A stretch of DNA of 64,000 nt. It comes from Saprospiraceae bacterium. Lineage in GTDB: Bacteria > Bacteroidota > Bacteroidia > Chitinophagales > Saprospiraceae. The notes beneath the pieces were generated by a model, which saw only the letters and a list, made by a program, of their open reading frames with translations, was not told the DNA's origin and did no database searches. A program made the position numbers and the translations under genes. Shown piece after piece: positions 47,721-58,521 of the stretch (positions are counted from its first letter, which is position 1; each line of letters starts with the position of its first letter). The stretch spans positions 1 through 64,000 of the forward strand of contig JADKAS010000001.1 of assembly GCA_016715245.1 (NCBI GenBank), read 5' to 3'.

Positions 47721-49103
47721 TTACATAAATTCTTTATCCATATTTTTATGGATATCCATTCTTATCTTCGCTTCATTCGGAAGATAATTATTAACCCTGT
47801 TGCCCAGATTTTTTACCCATCCCAGACCAAGATTTCGGTAGGTTATCAAAAGCCAGCCTTTTTCATCAGAAGATACATCATTCAGGCTTTTCTGCAGAAA
47901 TTCCAGACTTTGGACAAGAGGCAGGTCTAGCTTTTGTAGGTATCCGGATAATAATATGTACAAGGCAAGGCTGTGGTTTGGGATGAGTTCCTCCTTTATC
48001 AATCTTCCCATATTGATGCCGCAATAAATAATCCTGCATTTATTATACAAAACATTTACCAACTCAAAATAGGGAGCAGGAAACAAATGAACTTCTTCAT
48101 TCGGATCAAAAAAATAAACTGGTTCCATTGTTGAATCACTGTACTTCTTCAGAACCGGAATAGATTTATTCGGAACTTTAACAAATGATTTTGTTGTTTT
48201 TATTTTACCGGATTCCTGTTTTTGTTGTTTTTGCAGAACAGAAAAAAAGAGACCTTCACTGTTTTGAAGATGTGGTGCAAATTGATATCCTGTCTTTCCT
48301 TTTTTATGAATGGGTAAAACATTATAAAAATCCGGAATGTCTAAAGCCACATTTTCGAGAGGTAAATGATCAGAAGCCCATACGATATTATCAATATTTT
48401 CAAAGTCGTTATAGGTACAGGTTGAATAAAGTAAATAGCCTCCATTTTTTAGCGCAGGCAAAACGTCGGCTACAATTCTTTTCTGCCTCGCCGAACATAA
48501 TTCCACATTATCTTCTGACCATTCATGTATAGATGCAGGATCTTTTCGGAACATACCTTCACCTGAACAAGGTGCATCTACCAGTATAATATCAAAAAAT
48601 TCAGGCACGTTCTGAAAATCCTTAGGGTCGTTTTGGGTGACCACTACATTGTGGTATCCTGATTTTTCTATATTTGATTTAAGAATATAAGCTCTGTTTT
48701 TTATCACTTCATTACTGACCAACAAACCATGATGGTCTAAAAAAGAAGCGATTAAACTACTTTTACCGCCAGGGGCAGCACAAAGGTCAAGGACAGTGAT
48801 TTCTTTATTTGAACCTGTTAATTTTTCCAGCACAAACCATAAAAACATGGAGGCTGCTTCCTGAACATAATAGCCACCTCCGTGAAAAGAAGGGTCCAGT
48901 GTAAAAACAGGTCTTTCAGAAAGATACAGGCCAAAAGGACACCAGGGTACCGGACTTCCTTCCAGCGTAACAAATTTTTGTTTTATAGGGTGCAGCCGAA
49001 CAGATGTTGCAGGCGGTTTTTGTATGGCATTTTCCAGTTGTTCCCATGATGTTTGACCCCATTGGGATACAATATTTTTTTTAAACCCTGAAGGCAGAAT
49101 CAT
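47721..49103 (-). CDS. RsmF-like rRNA (cytosine-C5) methyltransferase
   Basis: SAM-dependent RNA m5C methyltransferase of the NOL1/NOP2/Sun family, 460 aa. VLDLCAAPGGKSSLIASFL is the SAM motif. VDAPCSGEGMFRKD and LLYSTCTYNDFENI hold the two catalytic cysteines. The C-terminal third, including a PUA-like region (about 370-455), fits the RsmF/YebU subgroup, which modifies 16S rRNA. It is followed on the same strand by nothing close; the sirtuin upstream ends 20 bp before its start, so the two may be cotranscribed. Confidence 0.88.
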   Translation of the reverse strand: MILPSGFKKNIVSQWGQTSWEQLENAIQKPPATSVRLHPIKQKFVTLEGSPVPWCPFGLYLSERPVFTLDPSFHGGGYYVQEAASMFLWFVLEKLTGSNKEITVLDLCAAPGGKSSLIASFLDHHGLLVSNEVIKNRAYILKSNIEKSGYHNVVVTQNDPKDFQNVPEFFDIILVDAPCSGEGMFRKDPASIHEWSEDNVELCSARQKRIVADVLPALKNGGYLLYSTCTYNDFENIDNIVWASDHLPLENVALDIPDFYNVLPIHKKGKTGYQFAPHLQNSEGLFFSVLQKQQKQESGKIKTTKSFVKVPNKSIPVLKKYSDSTMEPVYFFDPNEEVHLFPAPYFELVNVLYNKCRIIYCGINMGRLIKEELIPNHSLALYILLSGYLQKLDLPLVQSLEFLQKSLNDVSSDEKGWLLITYRNLGLGWVKNLGNRVNNYLPNEAKIRMDIHKNMDKEFM

Positions 49104-49123
49104 TATGAAAAATTTATGGATGA

Positions 49124-49821
49124 CTACTTTTTATGGATTTTAATGAGATCGTTCACCAGAGAAGGAAGACCTTCAGTAGCAGATTTGGAAATAATCTGCA
49201 CATTCGGACTGTTTTTTAATTCATAAGAAAGAAAAGGTTTGGGGTCTACATAATATACTAAACAAGACGCAGGAGCATAACCTACAAGACCGGCCGCTGG
49301 ATAAACCTGTAGAGAAGTACCCACAATGATAAGAATATCTGATCTTTTACAATGTTTGCTGCATCGTACAGTTTGGGAACCTCCTCACCAAACCAGACAA
49401 TATGTGGTCTTAACTGATAACCTTTTTCGCAAAGGTCTCCCGTATTCAAATCCTTTTCCCAATTATACAGTAGCGTCTCATCACCCGTACTTCTGGCCTT
49501 CTTTAATTCACCGTGTAAGTGGATCACTTTTGTGCTTCCGGCCCTTTCATGAAGGTCATCTACATTTTGGGTGATGATGGTTGTGTTAAAATGTTTTTCC
49601 AGCTGGACAAGGCAAGAATGTCCAACATTGGGTTTAACCTCTTTTAGCTGCGACCTTCTTTTATTGTAGAAATCAAGTACCAATTCCTGGTTTCTGAACC
49701 AGCCTTCAGGGGAAGCCACATCTTCAATACGGTGACCTTCCCACAAGCCTCCTGCATCCCGAAATGTTGAAATCCCGCTCTCAGCACTTATGCCGGCACC
49801 TGTTAAAATGGAAATATGCAT
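49124..49821 (-). CDS. cobB: Class III sirtuin, NAD-dependent deacylase (one frameshift)
   Basis: Removes acyl groups from protein lysines using NAD. Motifs: TGAGISAESGISTFRD (residues 7-22), TQNVDDLHERAGS, catalytic His in VIHLHGELKKARS, RPHIVWFGEEVP and GTSLQVYPAAGLV. Tyr52 and Arg55 in FYNKRRSQL are the Y-x2-R pair of class III enzymes (SIRT5/CobB-like), implying preference for succinyl or malonyl lysine. Only one cysteine is seen in the usual zinc-ribbon region, so the Cys4 zinc site seems lost. One A is missing near 49337-49340 (VKDQIF instead of VKRSDILIIV); repair gives 232 aa. Confidence 0.87.
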
Positions 49822-49879
49822 ATCGTAAGGTTTAAGTATATCAATACTTTGTTATTTATTTCCCGAATGAAACCTGAGT

Positions 49880-51379
49880 TTACTGTATCATCAAAAATGA
49901 TTTGCCTATGTTGTCAATAGTATCTGAAGGCAACATGGCATATTCTCCTAATATTTCTTTTGCCAGATCTCCTGAAAGTCCGTGCAAAAAGACGCCTAAA
50001 ACAGCTGCATTTTCAAGCGAATAACCTTGTGACAGAAATCCGGTAATCATTCCGGTAAGGACATCTCCGCTACCTGCTTTTGCCATTCCCGGATTTCCGG
50101 TTGTATTGTAAAAAAGTACACCTTCCGGGGTAATTACCCTTGAAAATGCTCCTTTCAGAATACAAACGCAATTGTATTTCTCACATATTTTCAGCGCTGT
50201 TGCTTCCATTTCCAGCATTGAATTTTGTTTTCCGAAAAGTCTTTCAAACTCTTTTTCATGGGGTGTAATGACGGCATTATGAAGGTAACTTCCCGGATTT
50301 TTTCCACTTGACGAAACAGCGTTCAGTGCATCTGCATCAATTACTTTGGAAATATGAGCCGTACTTTCTAAAAGTTCAAGAACAGCTTTTTGGGTTTGTT
50401 CAGACCTCCCCAGGCCAGGACCGATACCATAACTGTTTATATAGCCAGGAATTTCAATTTTTCCTTCCAGTTGTGATGTTCCATTCAGATGAACCATAGT
50501 TTCAGGAAGGAAGGTAACGAGAGGATCTGAAACTACTTCCGGAATGTAACAAGTCAGAAGACCGGCACCTGATCTCAAACATGCCTTTGCGGCCAGCAAA
50601 GCAGCACCTTTGCTCAATTGGTGACCAACCATTAATGCTGTATGACCAAATTGCCATTTCTGATCAAAAGTTTGCCTTGGTGTAAGTATACTTTTGACAT
50701 AATTTGCATCGATGCTATTATAACTCGTTTTTTTGTTCTTGTAAAACGTACTGTCCAGTCCAATGGGAACAACTTGAATATTGCCGGTTTTGACATAATT
50801 TTCACTATAATAAAAACATCTTTTAGGTACTTCGATACTTAATGTAGTATTGACATGTACACATAATGAAGATAAAATCTCGTCGTCATTCATGCCACTA
50901 GGCAGGTCAATAGCTATTTTATAATTCGGCAAATGATTGATGGCGGAAATGACGTTTTCCCAGCCATCTTTCCAAGGGCCATGGAAGCCATAACCCATAA
51001 TAGCATCAATGATTATAGCATCGGGAGATAACGCTGGAAGTGGTGTTTCAAAAGATATATTTTGCCAACTGATTTCATCGGTTTGTTTGACTTTTGCCAT
51101 ACAAATAATATTCTCTTCACTTGGTGGATGTATAGGGAAATACCATATTTCCACCTTGTAGAACAAATCTCTGAGCAATACGGAGATACACAGTCCATCA
51201 CCACCGTTATTTCCCGGTCCGCATAAAATGACAACGGGTTGAGAAATGTCAAGAAAGGGGATTATCTTTTCCGTCAATCGTTCAGCTGCTCTTTTCATCA
51301 AATTCAAAGAAGAAACCGGTTCGTGCTGAATAGTGTAATGATCCCATTCTTTCAGGCCATTTTTATCAAAAATTTTCAA
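49880..51379 (-). CDS. nnrDE: Bifunctional NAD(P)H-hydrate epimerase/dehydratase
   Basis: Repairs hydrated NADH and NADPH. The 499-aa protein has an N-terminal YjeF_N epimerase domain (about residues 1-215, VVILCGPGNNGGDGLCI and ALSPDAIIIDAIMGYG) and a C-terminal ADP/ATP-dependent dehydratase domain (about 225-499, GHTALMVGHQLSKGAALLAA, ITPHEKEFERLFG, GNPGMAKAGSGDVLTGMI). Both active regions look complete. A TACCTTTG box (complement of 51404-51411) is 25 nt upstream of the ATG. Intact. Confidence 0.95.
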   Translation of the reverse strand: MKIFDKNGLKEWDHYTIQHEPVSSLNLMKRAAERLTEKIIPFLDISQPVVILCGPGNNGGDGLCISVLLRDLFYKVEIWYFPIHPPSEENIICMAKVKQTDEISWQNISFETPLPALSPDAIIIDAIMGYGFHGPWKDGWENVISAINHLPNYKIAIDLPSGMNDDEILSSLCVHVNTTLSIEVPKRCFYYSENYVKTGNIQVVPIGLDSTFYKNKKTSYNSIDANYVKSILTPRQTFDQKWQFGHTALMVGHQLSKGAALLAAKACLRSGAGLLTCYIPEVVSDPLVTFLPETMVHLNGTSQLEGKIEIPGYINSYGIGPGLGRSEQTQKAVLELLESTAHISKVIDADALNAVSSSGKNPGSYLHNAVITPHEKEFERLFGKQNSMLEMEATALKICEKYNCVCILKGAFSRVITPEGVLFYNTTGNPGMAKAGSGDVLTGMITGFLSQGYSLENAAVLGVFLHGLSGDLAKEILGEYAMLPSDTIDNIGKSFLMIQ

Positions 51380-51403
51380 ATTATGATATTAATTTTATTT
51401 CCA

Positions 51404-51411
51404 CAAAGGTA
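51404..51411 (-). promoter_or_regulatory. -7 box of nnrDE
   Basis: TACCTTTG on the minus strand matches TAnnTTTG, 25 nt before the ATG at 51379. Confidence 0.45.
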
Positions 51412-51540
51412 ATTAAAGTGAATGGTAAAAAAATATTTTTAAGTGTATAAATGTGATGTCATTTTTTATTTATAATTTGGTGCTTTCTATATAAAAAGAC
51501 TTGAATTGTAATTTTTACCAAATATGAAATGTATATATTT

Positions 51541-54500
51541 ATGAATAGGTTAATTCAATATTTTCAGTGTATTGCGTTGATTTTTACGGGCGTTTTACCT
51601 TTAATTTCTCAAGAAGTCCAATATGTTGAAGCGACTCCGTTGTCGGAATCATTTTATAATGAAGAAAAAGTTTTTATAGATCACAGGAATATTTCCAGAC
51701 AATTGCTTTCACAAAGATTTGAAGGAAACAAACATCTTGTTATTTTACCATTTTATGGAAAAAATATGGAGTTTGTCGCCATTGAAAATGAAGTGGTTGA
51801 TGATGCTTTTAAAGCTGAAACTGCTGACGTCAGAACTTTTGATATTCATTCGGTCGAAGATAAAAAGATGAATGGAACGATGACCATTTCTCCTTATGGA
51901 ATTGCTGCATTGGTTTTGGATAAAGGTAAAATGATATCCATACGGCCTGATAAATTGACAGGTGTACAGTATCATATCGTAGAATATGGAATTAAACCTG
52001 ACCTGGCCAAATACAAACTATATTGTGGACACGATCACAGCCTGGAGGAAATAAAAAAACAAAATCTTTTTAGCCCACTTCGGAATAACTTCCAGTTTGG
52101 AGAATTGAGAAAAACATTTAATCTGGCTATAGTAACCACGGGCGAGTATTATATTGCCAATGGAAATACCAACAGTATTGTAAGGGCAAAAGTCATTATG
52201 GATGTGAATAACATATCCGCCATTTTTAAAAATGAATTATCAGTAAATTTATCTGTAGGGAACAGGATTACCTTGTTCTCAGATCCGGCCACCGACCCCT
52301 TTATTCCGGGAAATGAACGAACGCAACAAGCTGCTGAAGCGGTTGCAGCAGCCTATCCCAATCAAAACAATTATACAGTTGGTCATGTATTTCATATTCA
52401 TGCTGACGGAGATGGGTGGCAAAATGGGGGTGTAGCGCTTCGGGGATCCGTATGCCGCAATACAGCTTATGGAACCGGCTTGTCAAAAGGCGGAGGCTGG
52501 AGTGGAGCGTACAGTAATGAAGGAAACGGATGGATATCTCTTGCTACACACGAATTTGGCCATCAATTTGGAGCGCAGCATACATTTAATGGTATAGGAA
52601 ATTCATGTACAGAAGCTATTTCAGACGATAATGCCTATGAAATCGCCAGTGGTACTACCATTATGTCATATCAAGGGATTTGTCAGGACGATAATAATAT
52701 TGTTTCGTCCGGAGAATTGGATAATTATTTTCATTACGCAAGTTTGCTGGAAATGTATACGTATCTTACAGACGGTTCAGGAAATTCCTGCGGCAATAAT
52801 ACCGCATCAAACAATACTATACCTGAACTTCTTGCCAACCCTTGTGAAGCACCAGAAAAAACCATTCCCAGAAGTACACCTTTTTATTTAAATGCGGAAG
52901 CTTTTGATGAAGATGGCGATGTTCTGACCTATACCTGGGAACAGTTTAATGAAGATGGTCCCGGAAGAACAACCCAGGGTTTTTTTGGTACTCAGGCTGG
53001 AAATAGTCTTACGGCACCTTTATTCAGGAGTTTTCCACCTTCTGAAAAATCGGAAAGATATTTTCCAAGTATTGATGTCCTTCGGACAGTTTCCGGAACA
53101 AATGATTTTGAAGTTTTGTCAAACCGTCCCAGAACATTAACTTTTGTCGTAACAGCAAGGGACAATAATCCGGTTGGTGGTGCAATTAATACGGATGAGG
53201 TAAATATCGTGGTCAGTTCTTCAGGCCCGCTTCTTGTTGATTTTCCAAAAGGTGGCGAGGTGATTGCTGCGGGAAGCAACCAGATGATCCAGTGGAACAC
53301 TAATGGTACAAACACCTTGTGTAGTAATGTACGTATAAAATTATCATTTGATGATGGCCTGAATTTTAATTATATAATAGCCGAAAATGTTCCTTATGCT
53401 TCGGGCAGTTATATGTTCAATTTTCCTTCAACTTTGCCTGCCTCTGCGTCCGCAAGGGTGATGATCGAATGTATGGATTACGATTGTATAAAATTTTTCA
53501 ATATTTCCAGAGCAACTTTCAGGATTACCTCTGATTGTAATGCGGCTGAGTCATTTGTTTGCCCGGTTGCTCCGTTGACAGTTGATGCGGGTTCTCCTGC
53601 TTCCAACCTAAATATGACGCCGATCAACGGTAAAATTGCTTCTTCTTTGACAGGAAATATTTTACAAACCAATCCTGCCATGAGGGTTACGGTAAATAAT
53701 GTCAATTCTACCTCTTGTATTGCTCTGCCCAGTGTTTCCATTCCTGTGGCACAAGTTAGATTTACAATTGAAAAAACAGGCATCTACAATTTCACGCGCT
53801 CACCTGGAGGTTCCGGGTGGGTTACTATATTCAGAGCATCTTCCTTTAATATGTCAAGCTCTTGCAGTGGAGGCGCTTTTGTAGCGTCTTCAGGTACATG
53901 GGCAGGACCTGATGAGGGATCAGGAAACAGTGTGTTTCCTTCTTCATTTCTGTCCGTCAATCTGACGGCATGTACAGAATACATTATGGTCTTTATGGCT
54001 TACAACCCTTTGCCGTTTACCGTTATTTTTCAGGATATAACAGGACCGGGATTTGTGTATGAAATTAATACAAACCCTCCGGCAACCTATACTACGACAT
54101 TTGTAGCTGTTGATGGTGTCTCAGGTTTGGTAGCTGCCCATCATCCTACGGCAGATTTTTCAGGATTACCGGTCGGTTTTTACGAAATTTATTCGGTATC
54201 TTACAAAATCGGCGGACCTGAACCTCCCCAAAATCAAAACCCTGCGGATTGGATTGGTCAGAATTTTTTAAACATTCAGAGTTCCGAATGTCTGAAGTTT
54301 AGCACTAATTTCAGACCTCTGGAAATATTATCTGCCTGTGCCATAAATTCCATAGAACCCGGAGCTCAAACGAGTTGTGTAGTAGCTACCAATTCCTATA
54401 CCCAGGAACTAATTATTACGTATAACCAACCACCTGCGACAGGGCAATTATCCGTAAATGGTCAGCTTTTTGGTATCACAAATTCTCCACAAACGATTAT

Positions 54501-57434
54501 TCTTACAGGTTTGGATGCAAATGGACAACCAGTGGATGTTACAGCTTTTTTTACAGATCTGTCAACTTGCATGCTCAATGTGGAAGATGTGTTTACCGCA
54601 CCTGTTAATTGTTGTCCGATAACTTTTGACCTTGAAGGCAGCAGGGAAGAATGTGTAGGTCTTCCGGTGATTTTAAATGCGGGAAATGACGGACAAAGTT
54701 ATGTCTGGACAAAAGATGGAACAATATTGCCAAATACAGGTACAACACTTAATGTGACGGAAAGCGGAACGTATGCAGTCACTGTAACACACAGTTCAGG
54801 ATGCCGGAAATCTCAGGCAGTGATTATAAACTTTGTGAATCCACCGGTCGTGGAGACTCCGGCAAGTGTAGAAATATGTGAAGGAGAAACGTTTACGATA
54901 ACTCCTACGGTGATTGGTCCTTACACAGAAGTAAAATGGTTCAGAAACAACATAGAAATATCCGGCCAAACCGGAATAACCCTCGATGTAAATCAGGGAG
55001 GATCCTATAAGGTGGAGGTTATCAATAATGCAGGATGTTTAGACGATGACGTGACCATAGTAACCGTACTTTCAAATCCTGTTGTAAATTTGGGTAATCC
55101 GGTTATCAACACCTGTCAGGGTGTTCCGGTAACACTCAATGCAGGAAACCAAACACTAAATCATACCTGGTATTACAATGGCAATATAATTTCAGGAGCA
55201 ACTTCTTCTACGTACACTGTTCCCGACGGTCAATCCGGAACCTATCGTTGTGTAGTAAGTAATTCTGCAGATTGTGAAGGATTTGATGAAGTAACCGTAA
55301 ATTTTTTCCAAAGTCCCATAGTGGAAATGCCGTCCTTAATTGCCATTTGTCAGGGACAAATCGCTACGATCACAGTTACCGTATCAGATTTTGAAACCAT
55401 TGTCTGGAAACGCAATAACGTCGTATTTACACCAACCAGTCAACTGAGCCATATGACAACCATGCCGGGAACCTATACCGTTGAGGCAACCAATTTGGGT
55501 AACTGTACCACCCCAAAATCAACATTGGTCGAAGTAAATCCTTTGCCGGTAGTTGAATTGGGGAATAATGTAATAGCCTGTATCGGCAATATGGTCAATT
55601 TAAATGCGGGTACGGATGGCCAAACCTACAGATGGACAAGGAATAGTATGGTCTTACCGGAAACCAACCCTCAGATTTCAGTAAACACGGCCGGGATGTA
55701 TAGTGTTACAGTAACCACAAGTAAAGGTTGTTCGGCGACCGATCAGGTAACCATTGATTTTGTGCCGGGCCCAACTGTCAACGCAGGACCGGATATTACT
55801 ATTTGTGAAGGTGATACAAAAACAATTAATGCTACCACAGATGCGACTAACATTTCCTGGTTAAAAAACGGAATTCCTATACCTAACCAAACATCAAAGT
55901 CTCTTGTGGTCAACAGTCAGGGTACCTACACCATTGTCGTCATTGGAGGTCCGAACAATTGTGAAGCCAGAGATGAACTTATGGTGATGGTTAATGAAAA
56001 ACCAATTATAAATATTGGCGCAGATCAAAGGATTTGTCAGGGAGATTCGGTTACACTTGATGCCGGAGCCGGCCAGAATTACACTTACCGATGGACTAGA
56101 GATAACACCAATGTAGGAACCGCAAAGACACTGATAGCAAAGGTTACAGGATTGTATGTCGTTACGGTAACCGCCGGACAGGGATGTAGTGCTACAGATC
56201 CAGATGAGTCTTACTGTCGTTCCTTCACCTTCATTGGTGCTTCCGACAACATTTGATATTTGCGGAACGACTGCTGAAATCATTATGCCCACCACCAATG
56301 GAACTAAATTTCAATGGTACAGAAACAATGTTATTTTAACCGGGCAAATCAATAAAGATTTATCAGTAAATATGACAGGCACCTATAAAATTGAAGTCTC
56401 CAATGCCGATGATTGTAAAATTGAGGCTGAAGTTGTAGTTACTTCCAGACCCTCACCGACCGTTAATTTAGGGATTGATAAAATATTATGCCCTGAAGAA
56501 TCAGCAACACTTGATGCAGGGGTACACGACAAATATTTATGGAGTTCAGGAGAAACTACCAGAACCATTACCATTAATGCAGGGAAACCAGCCACCACTT
56601 TAGTCAATAATTATTCAGTAACCGTTACCAATGTTTTTGATTGTAGCGCTACCGATCAGGTGACATTGACCTTGAGACAAGTTGTTAAAGCGAATATTAT
56701 AAGTGATGAACCCGGAGTTTGTTCAGGAAATCCTGTTACACTGACAGCCACGGGAGGTGATGTTTTTGTATGGACAGATCCAAATGGCAGCCTTTCAGCT
56801 ACCAATTCTGATGTAGTTATAGCCAGCCCAACTGTCACCACAACGTATAAAGTGGAAGTGTCAGACAGTGCCTGCCCTGACAATATTGATACCGACTCTA
56901 TTCAGGGTTACGGTGTTTACTCCGGTAAATGTAAGCGCCGGAAATGATACTTCCATGATTATAGGAAGAACCATTGAATTGAATGCCAAAGGAGGGAAGT
57001 CTTACCTCTGGAATAATCAGGAATTAATCATTGGTTCAAATACGGTTGCCAACCCTGAAATTTCCATAAGTGAAAACACAACTTTTGTGGTAACCATTAC
57101 AGATATAAATGGATGTAAGTATATAGACAGCGTTTTGGTAACATTAATTGAAGACCCGCTGAATTCGTTTCTTGCCGTTTCAATCATCACACCTAATGGG
57201 GACGGAGATAATGATGTTTTGGAATTTATCGGGCTTGAGTCATTTCCGGATAATTCTCTTCGTATTTATAACCGGTGGGGTAATGTTGTTTTTGAAGGAT
57301 TCCGGTATCAAAGCGAAGGAGAACTATTTGACGGAACCCGAAATGGGGAACGACTGCCTCCGGATACATATTATTATGTTTTAACTTTTGAAGGCAAGGT
57401 GTACAAGAGCGCCCTTACCATTATCTGGAACTAA
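51541..57434 (+). CDS. Giant secreted M12B-like metalloprotease with Ig-like array and T9SS type B tail (two frameshifts)
   Basis: Predicted extracellular zinc protease of about 1963 aa after repair. Signal peptide at residues 1-24 (ALIFTGVLPLISQ). Reprolysin-like catalytic domain with HEFGHQFGAQH at residues 337-347 (zinc ligands His337, His341, His347; Glu338). Then a beta region (DFPKGGEVIAAGSNQMIQWN), a non-repetitive stretch, about eleven Ig-like modules (from about residue 1034), and a gliding-motility-associated C-terminal domain (SIITPNGDGDNDVLE, IYNRWGNVVFE) that targets T9SS export. Extra bases near 56200 (ATCCAGATG) and 56905 (ATTCAGGG) split the frame; removal restores the modules. 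ATG 51541 is preferred to 51529. A PorP/SprF gene follows. Confidence 0.88.
54640..57150 (+). repeat. About eleven tandem Ig-like modules, alternating in two types
   Basis: Modules of about 75-80 codons each run: a start such as VVNLGNPVINTCQG, a core Y-x-W or W-x-R-N-N, then GTYxVxVT and a second cysteine before the last strand. One cysteine pair per module suggests disulfides. From the second to the ninth module two types alternate: one with NLG/ELG/NIG plus VxLNAG, the other with ETP/EMP/LP plus an I-x-T core and W-x-R-N-N. This implies duplication of a two-module unit. The array is the stalk between the protease and the sorting domain. Confidence 0.75.
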
Positions 57435-57466
57435 AAAATTATTTGTTTATCAAAAAGTAAAAAGTC

Positions 57467-58411
57467 ATGAATATCCACACACATACATTTTTATCTGTTT
57501 TTTTTGGCATTTGTTTGTTTGTTTTGATAACAGGCACTTTGTCAGCACAACAAATACCTAATAGCAGTCATATCAATGAAACAAAATCATTTTGGAATCC
57601 GGCGGCAACGGCTCCGGGCACAGATATGATTACAGATGGTTTTTTCAGAATGCAGTGGCTTGGTTTTGAAGGTGCTCCTTTTTCAGGTATGGCCTCTTTT
57701 CAATATCCGTTGTTGAATCTCAATATGAGTGCAGGTGTCATACTTCATTACGACAATACGGGTCCGGTAAGTAAAGTAGGTGGTAAATTTAATTATGCTT
57801 ACAAAATTAAGGAATTTTTTGGACGATATGATCAATTATCACTAGGAATTTCCGCCAATTTGCAAATGTATAGTTTTGATCCTTCAAATACAAAATTTAA
57901 CGATGCCGGAGATGTTGCACTTGCAGGTAGCAGAACCTCAAACTTTTTTCCGGCGGCAGGTTTGGGCATTTATTATCTTTCAAGTACACGGGTTTACCGT
58001 GAAAATGCCTTTTATTTTGGATTGGCCACCAATCAAATGTTTACCACTGATGTTTTGGTCAATGATGTCGATCAGGAAAGAATAAATCACCGGCATTTGA
58101 ATGCAGGTGGAAAAATTTACAATTTTGATATGATGTTTGAACCTTCCATCACTGCCAACATGGTAAAACCATCCGTGCTTGACGTTTTGTACAGTCTGAA
58201 AATGGAAATGCGAAATGCTTTCTGGGCTGGATTAGGATATGCATCCTCAGGTATAATGGCAGCACAGGGAGGCATTATTTTAGATAAGTTTGGTTCCCGA
58301 TTTGGAAACTTGCGCATTGGTGTGCTAGCCAATTACGGATTGCTGAATAACCTGAGCAACCTTGGTCCCGGAGCAGAATTGTATGTTGGGTATAATTTTG
58401 ATATGGATTAA
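57467..58411 (+). CDS. PorP/SprF family T9SS outer-membrane protein
   Basis: Outer-membrane beta-barrel partner of type B T9SS substrates; in Flavobacterium SprF is needed for SprB secretion. 314 aa: signal peptide with LFVLITGTLSAQQIP (cleavage near residue 27). NSSHINETKSFWNPAATAPG follows, with the PorP/SprF pattern of aromatic and glycine-rich strands (FQYPLLNLNMSAGVILHYDN, YKIKEFFGRYDQLSLGIS, FFPAAGLGIYYLS). It ends in LGPGAELYVGYNFDMD as the last barrel strand. It follows the giant protease by 32 bp, so it is likely its dedicated translocation partner. Confidence 0.85.
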   Translation: MNIHTHTFLSVFFGICLFVLITGTLSAQQIPNSSHINETKSFWNPAATAPGTDMITDGFFRMQWLGFEGAPFSGMASFQYPLLNLNMSAGVILHYDNTGPVSKVGGKFNYAYKIKEFFGRYDQLSLGISANLQMYSFDPSNTKFNDAGDVALAGSRTSNFFPAAGLGIYYLSSTRVYRENAFYFGLATNQMFTTDVLVNDVDQERINHRHLNAGGKIYNFDMMFEPSITANMVKPSVLDVLYSLKMEMRNAFWAGLGYASSGIMAAQGGIILDKFGSRFGNLRIGVLANYGLLNNLSNLGPGAELYVGYNFDMD

Positions 58412-58521
58412 GAATGGAGTTTATTCCGGGTTTTAATGTATGATTAGTAATTGCTCCCGAATGGCAAGTGCTCTTTGTTTTGGGTAACAGGAAAAGGAGA
58501 TTTTCCGGTATTTAGAAAAAT

